Positions 19,669 through 29,150 of a stretch of 64,000 nt of DNA are shown one piece after another (the first letter of the stretch is position 1; each line of letters begins with the position of its first letter). A model generated the notes under the pieces. It saw only the letters and a program-made list of their open reading frames with translations. It searched no databases and was not told the origin of the DNA. The stretch spans positions 25,904,935 to 25,968,934 of the forward strand of contig CM034389.1 of the NCBI GenBank assembly GCA_019925095.2, given 5' to 3'. Made by a program: the position numbers and the translations under genes. The stretch is from Dendrolimus kikuchii (Eukaryota; Arthropoda; Insecta; Lepidoptera; Lasiocampidae).

Positions 19669-19803
19669 ACTAGGCGTGTTGCTGGGAAGTTTCTTTCGCC
19701 GTTTCTTCTCTCCCAGCCATAACACGTTACGAAACGGCAGTAAGATAGTGTAGATCGTGGTCAAACGCAAACCTATCTATAATTAAAAAAAAAAAAAAAA
19801 AAA

Positions 19804-20065
19804 CGATCTGTTACTTAGACTTTATTTTTATATAAATACATTCATTTTCTTACGTTTAAAATGTTTTGTCCGTGGTAAATATTCGTGGTATATAATGGAT
19901 ATAATCATATATATAATGTATTGTATGAGATATCCTTTTAGTCAGCTCTTGAAAATCACAAAGATATCAAATATCACTGCTGTTTTTTTATTATATAAAT
20001 TAGTGGGGGCTATTCGCTTCTATAGGCGAAAGAGGGTTATTATAATGAAATGGATTGGTCTGAAA
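19804..20065. other. AT-rich flank of the Jockey insertion
   Basis: No feature was recognised. Confidence 0.4.
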
Positions 20066-20080
20066 ATGAAACTATTAACA

Positions 20081-20173
20081 TACATACATACATAGCTTCA
20101 AGCCAGTTCCCTTGCGGGGTAGGCACGAACAACAGAGCGCCATTCAGGCTTGTTCTTACACGCCTCACTCGCT
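20081..20173 (-). mobile_element. RTE-like LINE 3' end, copy 6 (15-bp TSD)
   Basis: This short copy covers only the last 25 or so codons and the tail. ATGAAACTATTAACA duplicates at 20066-20080 and 20174-20188, the longest perfect TSD in the window. Confidence 0.93.
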
Positions 20174-20188
20174 ATGAAACTATTAACA

Positions 20189-20590
20189 AATAATTATTTT
20201 TTGTATATTTTTAAAGAGATTCCTGTAGTGGTTTTTGAGATAGTTTCAAATTGACATATTTTCAATTAAATATTTCTCAGGACTCTGTAGTTAAATTGTT
20301 GTCAGTGAACGTTTGTTAACCGTACTGAACGTTTCACTATACGTGTACTGACGCACTTGGCCGATTTTTCTCTGGTCTCATTAAATGCAGCTGCAAAGTG
20401 CAAACATTTGGCCAGCGTAATGGCTGGCAAACATGGCGCGTACGAGCGCTGCGCGCTTTCACGCCTCACACTTTCACGCGTTTAGCATTCGGCGCGGGCG
20501 CATCGCGCATTGCCATATTACGACATGGTAACTCAGCCACAAATGTTAATATATCAAGATAATTTAGAAATGCTTATGAAGTAAGTAATA
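20189..20590. other. non-repeat stretch with a CpG-rich part (20390-20520)
   Basis: The interval 20390-20520 is rich in CG steps (GCGCGTACGAGCGCTGCGCG, CGGCGCGGGCGCATCGCG) compared with the AT-rich surroundings. It matches no repeat in the window and has no coding potential. It could be a regulatory or promoter segment, or a piece of an unrecognised repeat. Confidence 0.35.
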
Positions 20591-20669
20591 AATTAATCAG
20601 CTTCCCATTACTGGGATGTTTTATTACACCTTTATCACGTGTTAATTGTAACAATATGCATATTAGATC

Positions 20670-20785
20670 AGAAAACTGTCTAAGTGGTGTCCGATTCTCG
20701 GCCACGATTCGAAACCTCACCTCTTTTGAAACGCGAGTATGAGACTTGAATGATTTACCAACTAATCTACCACTCATGCTTCATG
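20670..20785 (-). mobile_element. tRNA-derived SINE S2 head fragment
   Basis: On the minus strand TGGTAGATTAGTTGGTA (A-box region) and GAGGTTTCGAATCGTGG (B box) are followed by CACCACTTAGACAGTTTTCT, which also follows the head of the S2 copy at 43200. Confidence 0.65.
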
Positions 20786-21446
20786 AAGTAAGCGGTTGAA
20801 AATATTGGAGCAATATGATAAAAGAAGTAATTAACGGTCAAGAGTCTAGAGGGAAAGACTAACGGAAAAGCCTTAGTCACATGTGAAGGAAGAACCCTTA
20901 CGGGCCAAGAGGTCAGTGACGATTCTTCCTTAAAAGGTAATAGATTCGCGGTACGGCTCAGCTAGAGTCCCATGATCCTAGTTCGGGTGATTGGGATGCC
21001 CTAATCCCAGGGGCATTTTTTTTTTGACAGGCATGCGTCGAAGCGTCATGGCGAAATATACTCATTTTACCAGACGTGTAGCGATGCTGATTGGTTTAAT
21101 AAGGGCTCCGGGAGTCTGCATCTCATAACTCCTTCCCAATAGAAGATGTTTGCAGAGTCGATCCCTGGATGCCCCTTACACCTCTCGTTGACCTCTCTAG
21201 GGGCTGAGAGGATGTGTAAGTGCATTCACTCCCCCAGCGATATCTAAATAAAGAGTGATGTTTAGAATAACAGATTGATACGAAATTCTTCAGATCGACT
21301 CTCATCTTTGTTTCCAGGGTACCTACACTATGAAAGTGAGCCGGACCCATCTGCGTCGAAGCAGCAGTCTCACCTCTTGGCGGAGCCTGAAAACTGAATG
21401 CGTGAGTCAATTATTCCTTATTTATATTTTTATTTTATCTTTTACG
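20786..21446. other. unassigned, moderately GC-rich stretch
   Basis: No family was recognised. The 95-codon minus-strand frame at 21123-21410 lacks known motifs. The block may be a decayed LINE part upstream of the remnant at 21447. Confidence 0.35.
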
Positions 21447-21650
21447 CCTTTGAACGCCGTCACACCTGAATGATGTTGGGTGATGACGCTGTCTAGGATG
21501 AATCATCCTTAGATAGAAGATATTTATTTTATTATATTCAATCGTGACTTGAATAGTCCTTTGCATTCGTTAGAAAAGATAGACTCCGGTAAATTATTCT
21601 ATTCTTACGCAGTGCGCACCAGAATAGTACTTAAAATAATTTCTTTAGAG
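21447..21650 (-). pseudogene. decayed LINE ORF2 C-terminus (family A)
   Basis: Antisense landmarks GATGACGCTGTCTAGGATG, TCGTGACTTGAATAG and CGCAGTGCGCACCAGAA align with the better remnants at 35370 and 40421, where they encode the [10 protein letters not shown] and FLVRTA-type C-terminal motifs. Only this fragment is left. Confidence 0.6.
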
Positions 21651-22687
21651 TACACATGATGGTAAATGATTATCGTCACTCTTGGACTGCACTAAAGGAG
21701 ACTGTTAAGACCGATCTACTTGTTCATCTGCTATTTAATAGTCACTATCATCCATGTTCCGCGATCTCTTGATGCGTCCTTACGTGTTGCATAGCTTCGC
21801 ATTAAAGCGCTGGTGAGTGCGTGCTGGAGAAGTGCTTATCTACCTGTCCGGTTAATTTGATCAAATGAACTCAGAAAAGTGAGAAGATCAAGTAGAAGAT
21901 GTGCCCAATAGACTCCATATCCATAATAGAGTCTGCTGTTTACCTGACATTCTTGTAAGTCTTTCCTTTTCATAACTTCCCGGTCCACACCACGCGTAGT
22001 GGATATCGATTAGCGTACCTCATATACCTTATTGTTTAGAAGACGCGTTTATAGATCAGATACATTTTCTATGTTATTCTTTAAACATCATTAATTAATT
22101 TAAATAAGAGTATTTTCTTCAAATCGTATTAAAATTTATACAATATTAGGTATTCTCTTTATACAATACTTTCTTTATTAATGAGGCTACATTGATCTAC
22201 ATAATAGTCATGGCAGTAATAACATCGAGTTCAGGGCAGAAGTACTGGTTATAAAACGCGGTTGGCCTGTCCTTGACCTGCGCTTGCGCAGTTCAAGAAC
22301 ACGCAGTCGCGTGCGCAAGGAAACCCATTGCAACACCTGTTAATTGAAATAGACAAGTTAATTTCCTAAATTACCGGATATCTATGAATTTAATCGTGCG
22401 TTGCAAATGAAAAAGGTTCTTGACAAATTGAGTTTTGTTTTAAAGTTTTTTAATGTCAGATATATTTATTTAAATTATTACTAATACTGGAGCTGTCCCC
22501 TATTTTAAATTTAAATTAGTCATAAATTGAGAAGTCCTAATTAGCTTCTTTTCGATTTTGTAAAATTTCTAGAATAGAATATATTTTGCTATAAATAATG
22601 TATTTACGAAGCCTGTGTATACATTGCTCGAACGTAAAAAATTACGCACCGTACAATAAAACGTGCGGTAAAATAGCTACTTAGGTG
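21651..22687. other. unassigned host-like sequence with a strong hairpin
   Basis: No repeat or gene was recognised. CTTGACCTGCGC (22272-22283) can pair with GCGCAGTTCAAG (22286-22297) across two bases, with one mismatch. It follows GGTTATAAAACGCG, a TATA-like stretch. Confidence 0.35.
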
Positions 22688-23512
22688 AAACTACGTTTTA
22701 ACGGTTTTAAGCGCGGTCATTTATTTAAGATTTTTATTATCCCGACGTTTCGGCCACTTTTCAGTAGCCGTGATCATGGAAGACAAAGATGTCAAGTGTC
22801 AATGAGTATTGTTAAAGTTTTATTTAGCCTACTGCCAACTTGTTACTTACATACATACATACATAACTTCACGCCAGTTCCCTTGCGGGGTAGGCACGAA
22901 CAACAGAGCGCCATTCAGGCTTATTGTTACATACCTCACTTGCTTCTTTGACATTCATAACTCTTGTCGTACACGCTCGTCTGTACTTAAGGCTCCTGAC
23001 ATCGCCACGACACACCTTCCATGATCAAATTGATCGTGTACTAGCCAACTTGTTATTTTAATTAATTCGTTTAAATTTTGTTTATGGTTATTATTTACTC
23101 TATGGGAGCCTAATCTAATTTACCATCGCTTCGTAACACGTTGTGGCTTGAGGAGAAGAAGCAGCGCAAGAAACTCTTCAGCAAACATACCTAACTTAAC
23201 TTATATAATATTAAAACGAGTGGGAGGAAAAATAAAAAGAAATGATCAAACAAGTTGGTTTGAATTCCGGTGCAGAAAAGGCTCACAGTGTCTTGAGGTC
23301 TGAAAGCTGGTATTTGCTGGGTTTGGGTCTTAATAGTTTTGGTGATCGGATCCCAAACAGGTGGTACTTGCCAACCATCTTCTCTATTGAAATTTGGCTG
23401 TTTTTTATTTCAATAGCCTCACGCATTATCATAGACAAACCCAACCACTACATCAAATTCGATAAACCACAAATCCTCGCGAAAGAAAATCGTTTCAGAC
23501 CTAGAATGATTG
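22688..23512 (-). mobile_element. Penelope-like element, copy A, with internal inversion and nested LINE
   Basis: The 3' end at 22688 (AAACTACGTTTTAACGG) is the same as in copy B at 29657. The 3' UTR is interrupted by an RTE-like copy (22846-23043). The coding part at 23242-23432 is antisense and corresponds to the C-terminal codons. From 23432 to 23512 the same gene appears in the opposite direction (DKPNHYIKFDKPQILAKENR). The element is thus a 3' end plus an inverted 5' piece. There is no complete protein. Confidence 0.85.
22846..23043 (-). mobile_element. RTE-like LINE 3' end, copy 7, with 5' inversion (12-bp TSD)
   Basis: GCCAACTTGTTA flanks the insertion at 22834-22845 and 23044-23055. 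From 22846 to 23003 the copy is antisense. From 23004 to 23043 it is in the plus sense (GCCACGACACACCTTCCATG), so its 5' part is inverted. It splits the Penelope copy and is therefore younger. Confidence 0.93.
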
Positions 23513-23650
23513 TAAGATTTTGATAGTTTTTGAGTAGAAATTGTGTTTTTGTGAGAATGTGAACTGTATAGTCAAATATAGCTTTTCGTCTTATCACAAG
23601 AACTCCGCTGAATGGCGTCAGTTGAAGACCTACAATTCAGCTGATAGCTC
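23513..23650 (+). mobile_element. SINE-like repeat X fragment
   Basis: TTTTGATAGTTTTTGAGTAG, GTGAACTGTATAGTCAAATA and CACAAGAACTCCG match the middle of repeat X (full copy at 26332). It starts directly at the Penelope border. Confidence 0.65.
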
Positions 23651-24820
23651 AGCACACGAAGACATACTTCCATGAGAATCGGCTGTATGGAATAAAATTC
23701 TATTGTCTGAATTTGTAGCGAATACTAGTTACTATTACTACTTAAACAGCGCATAAATTATTGTTTGAAAAGTAATTAATTTTTTTTATATCATGATATT
23801 TTAAAACTGACATGATGATGTTGTTTCAATGCCTGTTATTTTATATGTAAAAAAAAATGTTATAGCATGTGTTAGCATTCTTACGGTCGTTCCTTCCACA
23901 TAGGCCTTACGAAGATTGAACAAGATATGTCAACAAATTGACATTTTTATTTGTACTATGACTGAATTCACAAGAACTGCATATTATATTATATGTTACG
24001 ACTACTGCATATGTAAATATTCTTATACAATGTATTATGCGTACCACGCTATCGTATTGGTGACAACTGTAATGATAGCGATGTCTATAAGTTAATAAAT
24101 AAATAAATAAAATAAATAGCGTTCTGTTTCCATGCTTTGAACCCTGCAATTGATGAATTCATTGCTTATTTAGTATTTTGGTAATTTTAAACATGTGTCG
24201 CGGCACAATTTACAACAGGAAGGTACACACCGGTCCAGCCGGGTATGCAATCAGTAAGCTCGCGCCAGTGTGTACACGCAATATCAAAATTGCCTATGAT
24301 AAACGCTTTTGTCTACGGCCAACCGCCAATATTCGAAATTCAAAAACGGAACGACGACGAAAATTTGTACGCGCAAGAAAATTTATTATAAATTCGCAAA
24401 ATACTAAAATATACGCATTTATCAAGCAAAGGGTGCTTCATTGAAGAATTCCTACGCTTCAACATGACTGTGGAGTTTTGACAGCTCTCTAGAATGTCTG
24501 AACTAATTTAAGAATATCATATCGTAATTCTAACTGTAAAGAGGTTGTAAATAATTTTAGTGTTTAGCTGTAATTGGATAAAGTAATCGCTGTTGTCAAC
24601 TAAAATAATAGTGCATAAATGAGAGAAATTGCCAATTAAATTTTTTACTTTCAGTATCTGTAAGTGCGCTGAAGACTACAAATAATCCTGATTTATTTTA
24701 TAAGATGTTTGATCAGAAAGCGTTGCAGCGCTTGATGTACTAGCTGAAAATTAACTTTTACGACTGAAAAACAGGGCGATAAAGAATTTTGATTGATACA
24801 CAGAGTTTTACTAAAGACTA
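23651..24820. other. no recognised feature; one unassigned 88-codon frame
   Basis: A frame at 24178-24444 is rich in Arg/Lys and shows no known motif. Its upstream part holds GTACACACCGGT and GCGCCAGTGTGTAC, a loose inverted pair. I do not call it a gene. Confidence 0.35.
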
Positions 24821-24827
24821 GCTGTGG

Positions 24828-24910
24828 GCTATACTCCGCTCGCGTTTGCACTTTGAATCACATATCTTCTGAAACCTATAAGATATCGAAGTGATTTCAC
24901 ACACGACCAT
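24828..24910 (-). mobile_element. Helitron-like end fragment (CTAG)
   Basis: CTAGCTGTGGGCTATACTCC at the left border is the reverse complement of a Helitron-type 3' end next to an A. CATATCTTCTGAAACC follows as in other copies. Confidence 0.45.
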
Positions 24911-24913
24911 CTA

Positions 24914-25417
24914 TCTATAATATTATTAAAATTCTAAAAGGCCATGTACATCGAAGCTATATAAAAAAAAATCTAACTGGAATAGGCTATGTAAACGACG
25001 GAGAACAGGATGCAATTTTTTTACCATTTGTTGTCTGTTTGATCGGGATTCACGTAAAAACTACTGGGCTGATATCGATGCGGTTTTCGCTGATCCACAG
25101 CTAATTCTTAGACTACTTTTTATGGCGGGAATCTTGCGGATTTTTTTGGGAATGATTTAAAAAGGCCGGATTAAAAAAATCAGATTCCACTGTGATTTTT
25201 TTACTGATCGATAGAAAGTTTAATGTAATAAAATATTTTATCATGGGAATACCGCGGTAATTTTCCCGGGAGCGGGTTTTAATTGATCGGCTGCATAAAT
25301 AAACATTAGCTTATTCCGACGCAGTTTTCACTAAGACGTTGACTGTGGTACTTTATGTCTCAGGAATCCCGTGGGAATTTCAGGTCAAGTGTGGACTAAG
25401 TCGCGGGCACAACCTAA
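24914..25417 (+). mobile_element. Helitron-like element (TC...CTAA), 504 bp
   Basis: It begins TCTATAATATTATT after A24913, ends CGCGGGCACAACCTAA before T25418, and has the hairpin-like GACTAAGTCGCGGG shortly before the end. These are Helitron rules (TC, CTRR, A/T target). The body holds GGAATCCCGTGGGAAT and GGGATTCACGTAAAAAC. It is non-coding, so non-autonomous. Confidence 0.7.
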
Positions 25418-25757
25418 TAGTACTATAACAAATTAAATAAAAAACTTAGAAGAAAAGGTTTGTCACTCCTGATCGAACAATGAAAGGGTCAATGTACTGT
25501 ATTGCCAAGGTACCTGAAAGAAGGTATAATAGCTGTTACTCGTGACTTTGTCTGCATCGAATTTAATTTAATGTAATTTACCTTCCGATGTGGCGACGAA
25601 GGCGGCGTGCTTGTGGGACTTTTTTTTTTCTAAAATAAAACTAACTTACGTTACTGCTTATAAGATGAGCTATCTTCCAGTGAAAGTCCTGTTAAAATCA
25701 CTCCAATCGTTTGAAAGATTAGCCGGAACAAACAAACAGAAAGACAGACAAAAATGT
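25418..25757. other. unassigned
   Basis: No repeat or gene was recognised before the R310 copy. Confidence 0.4.
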
Positions 25758-26072
25758 TTTTTTTTTTTTTTTTATTGCAGGAGATCAGCAGACAGGCAGA
25801 CGGCCCACTTAATGGAAAGCGGTTACCATCACCTATGGACATTTGCAGCACCAAAGTTGCTACAAATGCGCTGCTGCTCTCTTAAGGGAGACTGGAACCT
25901 GGTCACTAATGCCGGAACACAACGCAAGGTTGTTATGGCGACATACTTTAGACTAGGGGTGGTAGCCAACCAGTCGGGCAAATGCCCTACCACCTGGCTG
26001 TGGGTTGTTAAGTCGCCTCTTACGACAGGCCGCCCGGCCGCAGGAAATTTTATTCTTTCTCCGTTCCTGCAG
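25758..26072 (-). mobile_element. R310 A-tailed short repeat, copy 5 (full length)
   Basis: This is one of the best copies: a T-run of at least 17 at the left, then the whole body to TCTCCGTTCCTGCA. The long homopolymer and few differences suggest a recent insertion. Confidence 0.85.
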
Positions 26073-26331
26073 AATTGATGTTTTGATATTATTATTGTAT
26101 ATACTTTCACATGCATTTAGTAAAAAGCTGTTATTCTGACATTACAAACAGACACTTCAATTTTATTTATTTGTATATATGTATGTATGTTTGAAACAAC
26201 ATAAAAGGCAAATTAAAGTAATGTGTTCGAAATTATTTTTCAAAAATAATTCTTAAAGATACAAAAAAAAAAACAATTCTTGTAGCCTAACTATACATAA
26301 TAAGCACTTGTACCTACTAATCTATATTCTA

Positions 26332-26942
26332 GAGTTTTTGGCGGGAACTGAAAGGAGATGTAGTGCTGTGCAGTTTTATTTTCTAAAAATGTGTAAAATT
26401 ACTCTAAAATGAACAATAGTTGTAGGATATTGATAGTTTTTACATACATACATAACTTCACGCCAGTTCCCTTGCGGGGTAGGCACGAACAACAGAGTGC
26501 CATTTAGGCTTATTCTTACACACCTCACTTGCCTCTTTGACATTCATAACTCTTGTCATGCAAGCTCGTCTATTCTTAAGGCTCCTGACATCACCTTCTG
26601 CTAGTACACGATCAATTTGATCATGGAAGGTGTGTAGTGGCCTTCCACGACTTCTGCATCCATCCACTTTTGCATTGTATATCTGTTTAGTCATTCTTTC
26701 ATCATGCATTCTTTCCACATTGATAGTTTTTGGGTAGTAATTATGTGTTTTGTGAGAAATGTGAACTGTATAGTCAAATGTGGTCTTTTGAGTTGTCACA
26801 AGAACTCCGTTCAATTGCACTAGCTGATTACCTACAGTTCAGCTGTGCTGTACATAGGCTTAAGAAATTAAGAAACTATATTGTAAACTAAGATCTGGCT
26901 TAAAGGCCTAGCTGCCAAGCCATAAACTTAAATAAAAAAGAA
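26332..26942 (+). mobile_element. SINE-like repeat X, full copy with nested RTE-like LINE
   Basis: It starts GAGTTTTTGGCGGGAACTG and ends AAATAAAAAAG. AATCTATATTCTA (26319-26331) and AATCTATCTTCTA (26943-26955) are a 13-bp TSD with one mismatch. Removing the nested LINE and its TSD leaves about 321 bp. There is no tRNA-type promoter and no ORF. The A-tail and TSD indicate LINE-driven retrotransposition. Confidence 0.85.
26442..26718 (-). mobile_element. RTE-like LINE 3' end, copy 8 (13-bp TSD), inside repeat X
   Basis: ATTGATAGTTTTT duplicates at 26429-26441 and 26719-26731. The coding part runs from VERMHDERMTKQIYNAKV to YPARELA, open on the minus strand. It is inserted in repeat X and is younger than it. 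Confidence 0.93.
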
Positions 26943-26955
26943 AATCTATCTTCTA

Positions 26956-27510
26956 CTAAAGTGAAGAGTGCAACATAATTAATGTAAATTTTTGCTCTAT
27001 ACTGAACCGTATTTCAATATAAATACGGTAAATTTAGATAAAGATTTCTTACGAGACGTAAAATATTGTCCTATTTTGTAGGCCACAATGTCAAGGTAGA
27101 CAACAGACAACAACAGAAGAAAACGTAGACGGTATTGTTATTTTTTTTTCTTAATTTTGTCGTTGGCGCTCTAATCGTTTAGCATTAGCGTATTGAGTTG
27201 TCGCTAAACTTTCTAAATTAGATGAATTATTGACACTAAATAAAAAATAATTGGGGAAAGCCATTGTGCAGTTGAGTCTTGAATTTTTTTTTTCTTTTAG
27301 GACAATTATTATGAAGTGGTTTCGCCACATTAAATAACAGAGACTCTCAGTTTATGAAATATTACTAGATTATGAATATAAGATTAAGTTCGATTTGCCT
27401 TTTTAATACACTAGATGATATGTTTTAGGTTCTTGACATTCTAAGATTTAATTAGTACAATTCACCACAACGACAGGCAAAGGAACTTGGTCTACACAGC
27501 CTCGTTCGAT
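26956..27510. other. unassigned AT-rich sequence
   Basis: No repeat or gene was recognised. A short repeat X-like piece follows at about 27515-27560 (CAATTCGAAAGGCCACATTT). Confidence 0.4.
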
Positions 27511-27569
27511 ATATTAAGTCTTATGACAATTCGAAAGGCCACATTTGACTTTACGGTTTACATTTGAAA

Positions 27570-28300
27570 AAGAAGAAGAAAAAAGATTTATTTAGAACTA
27601 CAACACAAATGAGAATACATTACACTAGCATAAATTAATAAATGTATAATGTAAAATGCAGTAAATAAAAAAAAACGAAGTAATTGTAGCTCTAATTTGG
27701 TCCTAGCTCAGCTGTTGCTGGTTGGGTTAAACAGCGCTGATCTTCCGCTAGGGCCATTAAAGTAGGGGTATAGGGGTTCTCACTCACCCGCACATGCCGT
27801 CGAGATGAGAGCGCGAGTGTTCCGCGCGCGCTCATCTTTCTTCCCGTGGGGCGCATTACAGACCGCCCCACGCATAGACTAGATATAGCAGTAGCCGGGG
27901 GATACGTCCTCCGGCATAGGAAGAGGCCCAGTGAGGGGGGCCCACGCTTGCCAGGGCACGCGGAGTTGGGAATCCCGCATTCACGTAGCCCTGGAATAAG
28001 GCGCAGGACGGAGCACCCAGGGGTTTTAGTGGGTATCCCTAACTGGGGAGTGGCAATAGCGTGGCACCGGTTCTGATCGAGCACGCTAGTGCCACTCCCG
28101 ATCAGGCGAATCCCACACACTCACACAGGTCGCGAACATCCCCCCAGGCTTCTGTGCCTGTCGCGGCTTAATCGTCAAACGGATTTCCCCTGGCCAAAAA
28201 AAAAAGGCCATTAAAGTGACATACACAGACACAGAAGCAAATAAAATAGAAAGTGAAAAAAAAGAAGTATTACAAAAGAAGAAAAAATGTATACCACAAC
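27570..28300 (-). mobile_element. LINE 3' UTR (family U) split by a GC-rich insertion
   Basis: The 27570-27751 part matches 8685-8808 (AAGATTTATTTAGAACTAC, CTTCCGCTAGGGCC). It resumes after 28217. The split is caused by the GC-rich element at 27764-28205. Confidence 0.5.
27764..28205 (+). mobile_element. GC-rich LINE 3' end (family G), 12-bp TSD
   Basis: GGCCATTAAAGT flanks it at 27752-27763 and 28206-28217, and it ends in ten A (28196-28205). The sequence matches, in reverse, 43249-43762 (for example CCCGTGGGGCGC, AGCACGCTAGTGCCAC, CGCGGCTTA). It is truncated at the 5' side relative to that copy. The overlapping frames on both strands are not conserved proteins; this is a GC-rich 3' UTR. 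Confidence 0.85.
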
Positions 28301-29073
28301 TATTGTATACACTTTTCATATAATGGAAAACTGAATTGAATTGGGGATGAAAATTTGTATGGCAGACCAAACATTTCTCAAGTTTATTGATATAATGATT
28401 CATAATATTAAAAAAAATGCGATAGTAACTCGATCTGTTTGTCTGAATACCAAAAATTGACATAGATACTTTCATCCCGGTAGATGGGATAGTTTGCGAT
28501 ATTAAATGAAGTAACTCTTCTGGGGGCAAGTAGCACCAACATAAAAATTTTATACAATGTAACCTGTATTAACAGCGAGACAACAGACAAAAAGCGTTTT
28601 TTGATCAATTTCTCAGCCGTTGTTACAATAATTATACACACTTTATTGTGGTGAAAAAAATATGTCAATCTTGATCATATTTCTGAGGTACCCCATGCAC
28701 TCAAAACGCATTTTCGATAATTTTTCTATAGAAAATAATTGCAAAGTGACATCTGAACGTGTTCTTCAATCCTTAATATTGTTATTACTGTTAATCGTAC
28801 ATCGCTAAAATAAATAACAGTAACGTAATATATTTTAAGAAATATTTTTACTATAGTTCTTTTATTCGGTTACTTAGTGAATTTAGAAGTAATTAATTAT
28901 TTTATTATAAATGACTTCAAAAATCACGCCTGCCGGTCGCAATGCTTGGGATTTGTCATTACGCCAGACGGCTTCGTGCTTAATGGTTACGTCGCTTTAC
29001 TGTAGCTCCGCTACTAAAAATAATTTTAAATAAATGAAGGAGCATAACAATGAGAATTTCGACGTGACCACAC
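28301..29073. other. unassigned
   Basis: AT-rich sequence; no repeat or gene was recognised. Confidence 0.35.
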
Positions 29074-29150
29074 TGTGTTTATTTGGCGTATACGGTATAA
29101 TGATCTGAGCTAAATCACAGGTTGTGGGTTCAAACTCTACTAACGTTACT
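29074..29150 (+). repeat. tRNA-like (SINE head-like) sequence, weak
   Basis: GTTGTGGGTTCAAACTCTAC resembles a B-box/T-arm, with GATCTGAGCTAAATCACAGG upstream. No complete cloverleaf can be drawn. Confidence 0.3.

Larger units (their letters stand above)
15805..19803 (+). mobile_element. Jockey-type LINE, 5'-truncated, ORF2 intact
   Basis: A nearly 4-kb LINE holds an N-terminally shortened ORF1, a complete ORF2, a roughly 115-bp 3' UTR and a run of 19 A at 19785-19803. The 5' border is estimated from where ORF1 similarity starts. I found no convincing target duplication around it. GC content and codon use contrast strongly with the AT-rich flanks. The 3' UTR holds the module shared with the Penelope copies (19675-19738) and TGGTCAAACGCAAACCTAT (19758-19776). 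Confidence 0.9.

Noticed and set aside
24178..24444. 88-codon basic frame
   Set aside because: No motif, no homologue recognised and no context that supports a gene.
27692..28120. 142-codon frame on the minus strand and a 76-codon frame on the plus strand
   Set aside because: They lie in the GC-rich family G LINE end; the equivalent frames in other copies are broken or in another strand, and no protein motif is visible.
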